Assembly: GCA_020628975.1 (NCBI GenBank)
Contig: JAHDEF010000012.1
Coordinates: forward strand, 1 to 21,093
Length of the DNA stretch: 21,093 nt
Direction: 5' to 3'
Origin: Aquimarina sp.
GTDB lineage: Bacteria; Bacteroidota; Bacteroidia; Flavobacteriales; Flavobacteriaceae
Below the pieces are notes generated by a model that saw only the letters and a program-made list of their open reading frames with translations, was not told where the DNA came from and did not search any database. A program made the translations under genes and the position numbers. Of the stretch, positions 6,321-14,914 are shown piece after piece (position 1 is the first letter of the stretch; each line of letters opens with the position of its first letter).

Positions 6321-7796
6321 TTATTCTACATTATCTAAAAACTCTTTGAACTTATCGCCCCAGCGTTCAAAAAAGCTTTTCTTATCAGTCATTACCTTTC
6401 TTCGTTCTTGGTGAATCTTTTCTTCTGACTCTACCTGAATATCTTTTGGTTCGTCTACTACTTCTGTAGCTGTATCTTGAACTTGTTCGGTTACTTTAGC
6501 GCTTTTCTGTAATTGATCTAACAATTCATTTTCGCTAGAAATTTGCGCTTTAATTTCATCTTCATTGGTTCGTTGATTAGCCTCTAAACCTTCCATTACC
6601 AAACCTACAGCTGTTGCGTATACAGGACAGGTAATTTCTTTTTTACTTGTACCTGAAAGGTGTTCATTCGGATAGCCAATTCGCGTATCCATACCAGTTA
6701 CAAGCTCTACCAACTGCTTAAGATTTTTCAACTGCGCTCCTCCACCGGTTAGTACAATACCTGCAATTAATTTTCGACTGTTATATTCGTGTCCATAATT
6801 TTTAATTTCTTGATAAATCATTTCTACAATCTCCACCACGCGAGCGTAAATCATTTTAGAAAGATTTAGTTTTGAAATTTCTTTAGGTTCACGACCTCTT
6901 AAACCAGGGATACTGATAAATTCCTTTTTTTGGCTATCAAAAGGAACCGCAGAGCCAAATTTCACTTTAAGCATCTCTGCTTGGCGCTCAATAATAGCAC
7001 AGCCTTCTTTAATATCTTCTGTAATTACGTTTCCTCCAAATGGAATAACCGCTGTATGCCTAATGATTCCATCTTTGAAAATGGCTAAATCAGTGGTACC
7101 GCCACCTATATCGATTAGGGCAACACCAGCTTCTTTTTCTTCTTGACTTAATACCGCTTTAGAAGATGCAATAGGCTCTAACGTAATATTTGACAAATCT
7201 AAGCCTGCACTTTTCACACAGCGACCTATATTTTTTATAGAAGTTATTTGACCAACTACTACATGAAAATTAGCTTCGAGTCTTCCCCCGTACATACCCA
7301 CAGGCTCCGTGATTTCAGACTGCCCGTCAACTTTATATTCTTGCGGAAGTACATGAAGGATTTCTTCTCCAGGTAATACGGCTAACTTATGCATTTGTCC
7401 ACATAAGTGATCGATGTCATTACTATCTATAACTCGCTCTGCATCTTCGCGAATAATGTAATCACTTTCTTGCGTACTACGAATGTGTTGTCCTGCAATA
7501 CCTACGGTAACTTCTGTAATTTCGATACCCGAAGCAGCTTGTGCTTCAAAAATGGCTTTTTGTATAGATTCTATAGTTTTAGTGATATTATTTACCACTC
7601 CCCTATGTACTCCTAAACTTTTAGATTTGCCTACACCAAGCACTTCAACTTTTCCATAATCGTTATAACGACCAATCATAGCAACGATCTTGGTAGTACC
7701 GATGTCTAACCCAACTGCATATTCTGCACGTCCTTTTATGGATTGCAAGTTAGTTGCTGATTCTGCCCCCTGATTTGATGTTACCTTTTCGTACAT
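6321..7796 (-). CDS. ftsA: Cell division protein FtsA
   Basis: FtsA is the actin-like protein that tethers FtsZ to the membrane and recruits late division proteins. The ATP-binding motifs are DIGTTK (31-36), DIGGGTTD (229-236) and GIVLTGGGAQLKNL near 340. The 1C-type insertion typical of FtsA follows the first motif. After the actin fold there is an acidic Glu/Gln-rich linker (about 410-465). The protein ends in a conserved amphipathic helix (472-491, KKSFFERWGDKFKEFL...) that should act as the membrane anchor. At 491 aa it is longer than the ~420 of E. coli. The ATG start at 7796 overlaps the end of ftsQ by 16 nt and gives about 24 residues before the actin fold. No other ATG is available near the fold, so I keep it. 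Confidence 0.96.
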   Translation of the reverse strand: MYEKVTSNQGAESATNLQSIKGRAEYAVGLDIGTTKIVAMIGRYNDYGKVEVLGVGKSKSLGVHRGVVNNITKTIESIQKAIFEAQAASGIEITEVTVGIAGQHIRSTQESDYIIREDAERVIDSNDIDHLCGQMHKLAVLPGEEILHVLPQEYKVDGQSEITEPVGMYGGRLEANFHVVVGQITSIKNIGRCVKSAGLDLSNITLEPIASSKAVLSQEEKEAGVALIDIGGGTTDLAIFKDGIIRHTAVIPFGGNVITEDIKEGCAIIERQAEMLKVKFGSAVPFDSQKKEFISIPGLRGREPKEISKLNLSKMIYARVVEIVEMIYQEIKNYGHEYNSRKLIAGIVLTGGGAQLKNLKQLVELVTGMDTRIGYPNEHLSGTSKKEITCPVYATAVGLVMEGLEANQRTNEDEIKAQISSENELLDQLQKSAKVTEQVQDTATEVVDEPKDIQVESEEKIHQERRKVMTDKKSFFERWGDKFKEFLDNVE

Positions 7797-8497
7797 ATCA
7801 CTTGGTTTTTTACCTTCAAGTTGAATTGTTTATATTGCTTTAACAATCCTTCTTTCTGCGCTTTAACAAAAAATGCTTTTAAATTTTCTATCTTTTTATT
7901 TATATCTACTAGTCCGCCCAGTATCACATTGGCATCTACATTGCGCAAGTCTAGTGAAAAATCGTTGTTTTTTAAACAGGTAATACCCACAATATTTTGT
8001 TTTAAAAATGCGTCGGCATTTATTACTTGTATTAGTGCTACAATATTGCTACTGTAGGCTTCCTTAAAACCGTAAATTATAGGCACTCGAACGGCAATAT
8101 TTGATGACAGTGGCATCAATTCACCTGTAGCGCTTACATATTTTGGTTTACTAGAAAACAATCTTGCTATAGGTTGATGCTCTTCAACAACCACCTCAAC
8201 ACTATGACTTACTGAATGATAAACTTCCGCAGTTTTTACATGCGCTAACGATTGCACCCCTTGTTCAGCTTTGCTCAAAGCTAAAATTTCTTTCTGCTCC
8301 GTTGCTGAAATTTCTTTATTTTGTATCAACAATTTATTAACGGTAGCTTTACTTATGAATCTATTAGCCTGATCGATAAAAAGCACTTTTTGCTGCTCAA
8401 ATTCACGCTTACCATTACGCTTGCTCGAAAAGGCGTATAACCCTAATACACAAACAAATGCAAGCAAAATTCCTATGTTATATTTAAATCGTTGCAC
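7781..8497 (-). CDS. ftsQ: Cell division protein FtsQ
   Basis: FtsQ is a bitopic inner-membrane division protein that links the cytoplasmic ring to FtsL and the septal synthases. It has a single membrane segment at about 7-25 after a short cytoplasmic tail. A POTRA-like region starts near 37 (VLFIDQANRFISKATVNKLL), and a beta-rich periplasmic domain holds VEVVVEEHQPIARLF and VSATGELMPLS. The 238 aa length fits the Bacteroidota form. Sequence identity in this family is low, so the call rests on topology, size and position between murC and ftsA. It starts with GTG at 8497, overlapping the murC end by 14 nt, which suggests coupled translation. Confidence 0.93.
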   Translation of the reverse strand: MQRFKYNIGILLAFVCVLGLYAFSSKRNGKREFEQQKVLFIDQANRFISKATVNKLLIQNKEISATEQKEILALSKAEQGVQSLAHVKTAEVYHSVSHSVEVVVEEHQPIARLFSSKPKYVSATGELMPLSSNIAVRVPIIYGFKEAYSSNIVALIQVINADAFLKQNIVGITCLKNNDFSLDLRNVDANVILGGLVDINKKIENLKAFFVKAQKEGLLKQYKQFNLKVKNQVICTKR

Positions 8498-9836
8498 TTT
8501 CTAATTCTTTCTTAATTTTTTTTATTTCTGCTCCAATATCGCCAGCACCAATCGTTACAATTACCTGCGCATCAGTGGTCGAAATTTCTTGTAATAATCC
8601 TTCTTTAGAAATCCATTTTTTCGCTTTGTTTTTTATCATAGCCAACAACCATTCCGAAGTTACTCCTTCTATTGGGAGTTCGCGTGCTGGATAAATATCT
8701 AGTAGCCAAATTTCATCGAATTGCGATAAACTTTTGGCAAAATCAGCTGCAAAATCTTTAGTTCTGCTATACAAATGCGGTTGAAAAATCCCTAGTATTT
8801 TTTTATCGGGATGCATTTCGCGTGTTGCCTGATGTAAGGCATATATTTCTGTTGGGTGATGTGCATAATCATCGATAAAGACTAAATCATCGGTTTTAAT
8901 TTGATAGCTAAACCTTCTTTGTATTCCTTTAAACGATTTTAATGCACTTACCAATTTAGGCACCTCAACACCATACTCTAAAGCCATTGCCATAGCTGTG
9001 ATCGCATTTTTGAGGTTATGATGCCCTGGCATGGTTACTTCTAAATTTTCGATAACACCATCTGGTGTTTTAAGATCAAAAAGATAACTGCCGTTGTCGA
9101 TAGATATACGTTGCGCCACATAAGCTGAATCATCATTCAAACCAATCGTTATTCCATTAATTGGCAAACCATTAATAATCAATAATTGATTCTTATTTAA
9201 TGCTGCAAAATCTTTGAAAGATGCTGTTAATGCGTCTGCGTTACCATAAATATCTAAATGATCGGCATCCATTGAAGTTATTGCAGATATATTAGGGTGT
9301 AGGTTCAGAAAAGATCGATCAAATTCATCTGCTTCTACAACTATAACATCGTTTCCACTGCTTAGGTAATTGCTTTGATAATTTTCACTAATTCCCCCTA
9401 AAAAAGCAGTTATTTTTACACCTGATGCATACAATAAATGCGCTAGTATGGTCGAAGTTGTAGTTTTTCCGTGTGTACCCGCTACAGCTAACGTAAAGGC
9501 ATCCCTAGTAATTAAGCCCAAAACCTGTGAGCGTTTTAATACGGTAAAACCTAGTTCATTAAAATAACATAATTGTTTATGAGTTTTAGGAACAGCAGGC
9601 GTATACACTATAAGCGATGTTTCTTTGTCTAAAAATGCTTTAGGTATTTCACTTATATCTTCGCTAAAAGTAATGGTTACCCCAAGATCATTTAAAGCTC
9701 TAGTGATCGCACTTGGTGTTTTATCGTAACCAGCAACCGCAACTCCAATACTTACATAATAACGAGCTAAGGCACTCATACCAATGCCCCCAATGCCAAT
9801 AAAATATACACACTTTATGTTATTCAACTCCTGCAT
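8484..9836 (-). CDS. murC: UDP-N-acetylmuramate--L-alanine ligase MurC
   Basis: MurC adds L-alanine to UDP-MurNAc, the first amino acid of the peptidoglycan stem peptide, using ATP in the cytoplasm. The N-terminal Rossmann-like domain has FIGIGGIGMSALA (12-24). The ATP-binding loop is GTHGKTTT (120-127). Further family signs are VEADEFDRSFL, SMDADHLDIYG and DDYAHHPTE in the central and C-terminal domains. The 450 aa length is normal. The ATG start immediately follows the murG stop codon with no gap (TAAATG). A shorter TGGH-type alternative such as MurF or MurE is excluded by the AHHPTE and GTHGKT signatures. Confidence 0.98.
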   Translation of the reverse strand: MQELNNIKCVYFIGIGGIGMSALARYYVSIGVAVAGYDKTPSAITRALNDLGVTITFSEDISEIPKAFLDKETSLIVYTPAVPKTHKQLCYFNELGFTVLKRSQVLGLITRDAFTLAVAGTHGKTTTSTILAHLLYASGVKITAFLGGISENYQSNYLSSGNDVIVVEADEFDRSFLNLHPNISAITSMDADHLDIYGNADALTASFKDFAALNKNQLLIINGLPINGITIGLNDDSAYVAQRISIDNGSYLFDLKTPDGVIENLEVTMPGHHNLKNAITAMAMALEYGVEVPKLVSALKSFKGIQRRFSYQIKTDDLVFIDDYAHHPTEIYALHQATREMHPDKKILGIFQPHLYSRTKDFAADFAKSLSQFDEIWLLDIYPARELPIEGVTSEWLLAMIKNKAKKWISKEGLLQEISTTDAQVIVTIGAGDIGAEIKKIKKELESATI

Positions 9837-10937
9837 TTAACTTTCTATAAGTTTTTTTATTTCGCTTACAATTTCGCTGGTAGCATTAGGTTTAGCTAAT
9901 GCTTTAAATTTTTGCCCCATTTCGGCACATAATAATGAACTTTCTAACAAGCTATCAAATTGTTTTTCAAAATCAGTTTCAATATTTTTTTCTTTGATAA
10001 GAAGAGCTGCATTTTCAGCAACTATAGCTTCTGCATTTTTTGTTTGATGATCTTCTGCCACATTTGGAGAAGGAATAAAAATGGTTGGTTTACCCACTAA
10101 TGCTAATTCAGAAACAGAACTTGCTCCTGCCCTAGAAATAATATAATCAGCAGCAGCATACGCCATATCCATGCGATCAACAAAAGCTAATACTTTTACT
10201 TGATCATTACCGAATGACTTATAAGTTTCATAGTAAAATTTACCACATTGCCATAAAACCGATAAATTTTTGGACTCAAAATAAGCCTGCTTTTGAGCAA
10301 TCAATTTGTTAATGGCACGAGCGCCTAAACTTCCTCCAATAATCAAAAGTACTTTTCTATCATTCTTTAACTGAAAATGTGCTTTTGCTTCTTCCTGACC
10401 TATAGAACTAGAATGCATTTGCAAAATATTCTTACGAATAGGGTTTCCCGTTATTTTAATTTTTGGGCAAGGAAAAAACTTTTCCAAACCAGTATAAGCC
10501 ACACAAATTCGTTTAGCTGTTTTAGACAGAATTTTATTTGTAATTCCAGGATAAGAATTCTGCTCTTGAATTAATGTAGGAATACCAATGCTTCCCGCAA
10601 CTTTAAGTAGCGCAGCACTTGCGTAGCCTCCTGTACCAATAGCCGCAACTGGTTGGTATTTCTTTAATAATTTATAAGATTTCCAAAGACTACTTAAAAC
10701 TTTTAATGGTAATAATAGATTTTTGAGATCAAATTTTCGTTGCAATCCACTAATCCATAAGCCTTCAATAGGATAGCCAGCTTGGGGCACTTTTTGCATT
10801 TCCATACGATCTTTTGCTCCAACGAAAATAATTTGTGCTGCTGGAAACTGAGCTTTCAACTCATCAGCAATAGCTATTGCAGGATAGATATGACCTCCTG
10901 TTCCTCCACCTGATATTATAAATGTTGGTTTATTCAT
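9837..10937 (-). CDS. murG: UDP-GlcNAc:lipid I N-acetylglucosaminyltransferase MurG
   Basis: MurG is the peripheral membrane GT28-family enzyme that converts lipid I to lipid II on the cytoplasmic face. The N-terminal glycine-rich loop GGTGGH (11-16) is the first of the family's G loops. IGTGGYASAALL near 98 and GGSLGARAINKL near 201 supply the others. The donor-binding region of the C-terminal domain reads SRAGASSVSELALVGKPTIF followed by DHQTKNA. At 366 aa it has the usual length. The ATG overlaps the ftsW stop by four bases (ATGA), so translation is probably coupled to ftsW, and murC follows with no gap. Confidence 0.98.
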   Translation of the reverse strand: MNKPTFIISGGGTGGHIYPAIAIADELKAQFPAAQIIFVGAKDRMEMQKVPQAGYPIEGLWISGLQRKFDLKNLLLPLKVLSSLWKSYKLLKKYQPVAAIGTGGYASAALLKVAGSIGIPTLIQEQNSYPGITNKILSKTAKRICVAYTGLEKFFPCPKIKITGNPIRKNILQMHSSSIGQEEAKAHFQLKNDRKVLLIIGGSLGARAINKLIAQKQAYFESKNLSVLWQCGKFYYETYKSFGNDQVKVLAFVDRMDMAYAAADYIISRAGASSVSELALVGKPTIFIPSPNVAEDHQTKNAEAIVAENAALLIKEKNIETDFEKQFDSLLESSLLCAEMGQKFKALAKPNATSEIVSEIKKLIES

Positions 10938-12133
10938 ATCGTTTCGCTCAAAATATCTAAAGGATTTAAATCCGCTGCTTCTTTAGCTTTTAATTCTTGT
11001 TTTGCGCTTACGCTAATTACTATTCCTAATGCTAAACAGGTCATCCATATCGAAGAACCACCACTACTTATTAAAGGCAAAGTTTGCCCTGTAACAGGGA
11101 ATAATTCTACTGCAACTGCCATATTAATAAATGCCTGAAATATGATAGGCAAGCCTACACCTATTGCGAGTAGTTTACCATACACATCGGTAGATTTATG
11201 TGATATCACAAGAATTCGCCATAACATTACTAAATACACAAACAACACCACAAACGCCCCCAACAAACCAAACTCTTCAACCACTATAGCATAAATAAAA
11301 TCGGAAGATGATTGAGGTAACAAATTACGCTGCTCACTTTTCCCGGGACCTTTCCCAAAAACACCTCCTGTAGCAATTGCTATTTTCGCTCGCTCTATCT
11401 GATATTTTTCGGTTTTATTACCCACACTATCTTTGTCCATAAAACTTTCTACACGGCTAATCCACGTATCAATACGGTTAGGCATTAAATCAGGAAATGC
11501 CTTGTTAACCAATACAAACATGGCCAATGAAACAATACCTATTAATATGATTACACACAAATACTTTAACGGATAACCTCCAACAAATACAAGGGTAGCT
11601 ACCATCACAAAAAGTATTGCCGCTGTAGAAAAATTGGCTGGCAAAATTAATATTAAAACCAATGCCACTGGCAGCCAAAGCGGTAATATTGAATCTTTGA
11701 AACTATATTTTTTTTCTAATACTCTTGCCAAATATCCCGCCACAAATGTGAGTAGTACCACCGAAGCCAAGGCAGAAGTTTGAAATGTCATTCCAACTAC
11801 AGGAATTCGTATCCAACGACTTGCATTGGCTCCTCCTATCGTATTTCCCTGTAACATAGTAACCAACAAAAGCACTACTACAACTGGCAACCCTATATAA
11901 GCAAGCCCCTTAAAATATCTGTAGGGAATACGATGCACTCCATACAAAATTGAAAAACCTAACAACAAATGCACTCCATGCTTCACCAAAAATTTTAGGG
12001 TATTACCTTCTCCTCCAACATAAGCCAAATTACTACTTGCACTGTATACAGGTATAAATGAGAATATTGCCAATATGGCGATGAACGCCCAAAGCAACTT
12101 ATCGCCTTTTATGTTGTTTATTAGTGATTTCAT
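10934..12133 (-). CDS. ftsW: Septal peptidoglycan polymerase FtsW (SEDS family)
   Basis: FtsW is a multi-pass SEDS glycosyltransferase that polymerises lipid II at the septum together with its partner transpeptidase, encoded five genes earlier in the operon (16371-18365). About ten hydrophobic segments are visible. The large periplasmic loop contains GGVFGKGPGKSEQ and LLPQSSSDFIYAIVVEEFG, with the catalytic Asp at 278. The C-terminal signature is LPLISSGGSS. At 399 aa it has normal length. RodA is the paralogue, but the dcw position between murD and murG supports FtsW. The ATG at 12133 follows a 125-bp gap with inverted repeats, the widest break inside the cluster. Confidence 0.96.
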   Translation of the reverse strand: MKSLINNIKGDKLLWAFIAILAIFSFIPVYSASSNLAYVGGEGNTLKFLVKHGVHLLLGFSILYGVHRIPYRYFKGLAYIGLPVVVVLLLVTMLQGNTIGGANASRWIRIPVVGMTFQTSALASVVLLTFVAGYLARVLEKKYSFKDSILPLWLPVALVLILILPANFSTAAILFVMVATLVFVGGYPLKYLCVIILIGIVSLAMFVLVNKAFPDLMPNRIDTWISRVESFMDKDSVGNKTEKYQIERAKIAIATGGVFGKGPGKSEQRNLLPQSSSDFIYAIVVEEFGLLGAFVVLFVYLVMLWRILVISHKSTDVYGKLLAIGVGLPIIFQAFINMAVAVELFPVTGQTLPLISSGGSSIWMTCLALGIVISVSAKQELKAKEAADLNPLDILSETI

Positions 12134-12151
12134 ATTATTAGTATATAGTAC

Positions 12152-12233
12152 AAAGTATTAAGACTTATCTTCATCACACTGATGATTATAATTTCTAGTT
12201 TTACTTATCTTATATTTTAGATCTTAATACTTT
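12152..12233. repeat. Inverted repeat in the murD-ftsW gap
   Basis: AAAGTATTAAGA (12152-12163) is repeated as its exact reverse complement TCTTAATACTTT (12222-12233), and the match extends outwards (AGTAC / GTATACT-like) with one mismatch. A third copy of CTTAATACTTT follows in direct orientation at 12244-12254. Within the spacer lies a small hairpin, TCATCA-CAC-TGATGA (12171-12185). The structure would sit in the mRNA leader of ftsW. Confidence 0.6.
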
Positions 12234-12258
12234 ATACTCCTTACTTAATACTTTTAAT

Positions 12259-13617
12259 TTATAAATTACGTACTGCCTCTTTAAATTGATCTCCTCTGTC
12301 TTCGTAGCTTTTGAATAAATCAAAGCTTGCACAACATGGCGACAACAATACGGTGTCTCCTTTTTCTGAAATATGATAAGCTGTTTGTACAGCCTCTCGC
12401 ATTGACTGTGTTTCGCTTATGTGGTCTACTGAACCTTGAAAAGCTTCAACAATTTTAGTATTATCAACACCTAAGCAAATAATGGCTTTTACTTTTTCGT
12501 TGACTAGCCCCAATAATTCAGAATAATCATTTCCTTTGTCTACACCCCCTACAATCCATACAATAGGTTTTCTTACCGCTTCTAATGCATAATATGTTGC
12601 ATTTATATTGGTAGCTTTTGAATCGTTGATATAAAGCACATTCTTAATTTTCAGCACTTCTTCTAAACGATGTGCAACATTTTTGAACGAAGACAAACTT
12701 TCACGTATCGTTTGCTTTCGGATACCTACCAGCTTGGCTACAGTTGCCGCTGCCATTGCATTTTTGGTATTGTGTTTTCCCGAAACAGCTAAGTCAGAAA
12801 CCTGAGCTATTTTCTCTTCATTGTCATTGAATCTCATCATAATAGTTTGATCTTTTAAATATACTCCCTGCTCTAATTCTCGATGAATTGAGAAAGGAAT
12901 GCATTGTGCTTTTATAGGGTTTTGTTGTATATATTTTGTGATGGTTTCATCATCAGCATCATAAATAAAAAAATCCTTTTCAGATTGATTCATTGTGATA
13001 CGGAATTTTGAAGCCACGTAATTTTCAAATTTGTAATCGTAGCGATCTAAATGATCGGGAGTTATATTTGTTAATACAGCGATATAAGGTGCAAAATTAA
13101 ATACACCATCCAACTGAAAACTACTTAACTCTAATACGTAATGTGAACATTTTTTTTCGTGTACTGATTTCGCAAAGCTGTCACCAATATTGCCAGCTAT
13201 TCCTAGTTTACTGATTTCACGTTGCAACAAATGCCCCGTTAAGAGTGTGGTAGTCGTTTTTCCATTACTTCCCGTTATCCCTACGATAGTTGCATTGGTG
13301 TAAGGTGCTGTAAATTCTATTTCAGAAATCACGGGAATTCCCTTCTCTTTAATTTTCTGAACAATTGCTACTTTATCTGGAATACCTGGACTTTTAACTA
13401 CAACACTAGCTTTTAGAATAATTTCTTCTGAATGTTTTCCGCTTTCATAAGAAATACCAGCAGCCGCTAACTGCGCTTTATATGCTTTAGAAATTTCTCC
13501 AAAATCAGATACAAACACCTCGTAGCCTTTGGCATTGCCTAAAAGCGCTGTACCCACACCACTTTCGCCTGCTCCAAGGACAACTAGTTTTCTTGTATTT
13601 GTATTTTCGTTTTGCAT
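12259..13617 (-). CDS. murD: UDP-N-acetylmuramoyl-L-alanine--D-glutamate ligase MurD
   Basis: MurD adds D-glutamate to UDP-MurNAc-L-Ala in the cytoplasm. The N-terminal domain starts LVVLGAGESGVGTA (11-24), binding the UDP moiety. The ATP loop is GSNGKTT (116-122). Further signs are ELSSFQLDG, NITPDHLDRY and the C-terminal LSPCCASFDLFKSYEDRG, which is a MurD hallmark. The 452 aa length is standard. The ATG at 13617 is preceded by an 85-bp gap from mraY that includes a 7-bp hairpin ending 8 bp before the start codon. Confidence 0.98.
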   Translation of the reverse strand: MQNENTNTRKLVVLGAGESGVGTALLGNAKGYEVFVSDFGEISKAYKAQLAAAGISYESGKHSEEIILKASVVVKSPGIPDKVAIVQKIKEKGIPVISEIEFTAPYTNATIVGITGSNGKTTTTLLTGHLLQREISKLGIAGNIGDSFAKSVHEKKCSHYVLELSSFQLDGVFNFAPYIAVLTNITPDHLDRYDYKFENYVASKFRITMNQSEKDFFIYDADDETITKYIQQNPIKAQCIPFSIHRELEQGVYLKDQTIMMRFNDNEEKIAQVSDLAVSGKHNTKNAMAAATVAKLVGIRKQTIRESLSSFKNVAHRLEEVLKIKNVLYINDSKATNINATYYALEAVRKPIVWIVGGVDKGNDYSELLGLVNEKVKAIICLGVDNTKIVEAFQGSVDHISETQSMREAVQTAYHISEKGDTVLLSPCCASFDLFKSYEDRGDQFKEAVRNL

Positions 13618-13625
13618 TTCAAAAG

Positions 13626-13648
13626 GCTATTTACTTATCACAAATAGC
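13626..13648 (-). repeat. Stem-loop just upstream of murD
   Basis: A perfect 7-bp stem (GCTATTT / AAATAGC) encloses a 9-nt loop, with its base 8 bp from the murD ATG. It is positioned to affect ribosome access to murD in the polycistronic message. The stem is short and AT-rich, so stability is modest. Confidence 0.45.
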
Positions 13649-13702
13649 AATTATTTTTTTATTTATATTTATTTCCCTCTCTCAATGGAGCACTTGTTTT
13701 TG

Positions 13703-14914
13703 CTATCTCAATTTTAATGTTACGATCGTTACTACTGCCAACAAAATGCCAACAATCCAAAAACGGGTTACAATTTTGCTTTCATGAAAACCTCTTTTCT
13801 GATAATGATGATGTAGTGGAGACATTAAGAATATACGCTTCCCCTCTCCGTATTTCTTTTTTGTATACTTGAAATAAGCCACCTGTAATACTACCGATGC
13901 ATTTTCAGCTACAAAAATTCCGCATAATAGCGGCAATAACAATTCTTTCCTTGCCATAACGGCAATTACTGCGATAATACCTCCAATAGTCAAACTACCT
14001 GTATCGCCCATAAATACTTGGGCGGGATAAGTATTATACCAAAGAAAGCCCACTAAACCACCTGCAAATGCTGCAATAAAAATGGTAACCTCACCAAAAT
14101 TGGGAATGTACATGACGTTGAGATAATCCGAAAAAATGATATTACCCGATACCCAAGCAAAAATGGCAAGTGTAAATACCATTATGGCTGATGAACCTGC
14201 TGCCAAGCCATCAATTCCATCAGTTAGATTGGCTCCGTTAGAAATAGCTGTTACTATAAAAATTACTACAGGAATGAAAATGAGCCACGTAAACTTTTTC
14301 CAGTCCTTGTTTATCCAAGTTAGTGCCTGCGAATAATCCAACTCATTATTTTTTAAGAATGGAATGGTTGTTTTGTTTGATTTTATAGGTGCTGTAAAAA
14401 TTCTTTTCTCAGTTTGAGTTCCACTTTTTAATTCTTCTTTAATAGTAACCTCTGGGTGAAAATACATTACTGCTCCAACGATAATTCCTAAACCTACTTG
14501 ACCTACTACTTTAAATTTACCTGCAAGTCCTGCTTTATTTTTCTTTTTGACTTTTAAATAATCGTCTGTAAAACCAATAAGCCCCATCCACACGGTTGTT
14601 ACTATTAGTAATACAATATAAATATTGTCAAGCTTGGCAAATAACAACACGGGAATTAGGGTTGCCATAATAATGATAATACCTCCCATGGTTGGCGTAC
14701 CTGCTTTTTCCATTTGCCCTTCTAAACCCAAATCGCGAATACTTTCGCCCATTTGATTTCGTTGTAACTTTCGGATAATTGTCTTTCCAAAAACAATGGA
14801 AATTAACAATGAGACCAAAATTGCCAGACCTGCACGAAATGATAAAAACCCAAAAGCACTAGCCCCTGGAAGCTGATATTGTTTTTCTAAAAATTCAAAT
14901 AAGTAATAGAGCAT
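13703..14914 (-). CDS. mraY: Phospho-N-acetylmuramoyl-pentapeptide transferase MraY
   Basis: MraY is a polytopic membrane enzyme that transfers phospho-MurNAc-pentapeptide to undecaprenyl phosphate, making lipid I. Around ten membrane segments are visible. The conserved acidic residues are in GFTDDYLKV (Asp117, Asp118), NLTDGIDGLA (229-238) and FMGDTGSL (Asp304). The HHH-containing loop SPLHHHYQKRG (365-375) follows. At 403 aa it is longer than the ~360 of E. coli. The extra length is a hydrophilic stretch at about 155-205 between membrane segments, which seems characteristic of this phylum (from memory). Its ATG shares one base with the murE stop (TAATG), so the two are probably translationally coupled. 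Confidence 0.97.
   Translation of the reverse strand: MLYYLFEFLEKQYQLPGASAFGFLSFRAGLAILVSLLISIVFGKTIIRKLQRNQMGESIRDLGLEGQMEKAGTPTMGGIIIIMATLIPVLLFAKLDNIYIVLLIVTTVWMGLIGFTDDYLKVKKKNKAGLAGKFKVVGQVGLGIIVGAVMYFHPEVTIKEELKSGTQTEKRIFTAPIKSNKTTIPFLKNNELDYSQALTWINKDWKKFTWLIFIPVVIFIVTAISNGANLTDGIDGLAAGSSAIMVFTLAIFAWVSGNIIFSDYLNVMYIPNFGEVTIFIAAFAGGLVGFLWYNTYPAQVFMGDTGSLTIGGIIAVIAVMARKELLLPLLCGIFVAENASVVLQVAYFKYTKKKYGEGKRIFLMSPLHHHYQKRGFHESKIVTRFWIVGILLAVVTIVTLKLR

Noticed and set aside
12134..12150. Promoter for ftsW in the murD-ftsW gap (TACTTTG)
   Set aside because: It lacks the spacing of TAnnTTTG by one base, so I do not call it a promoter.
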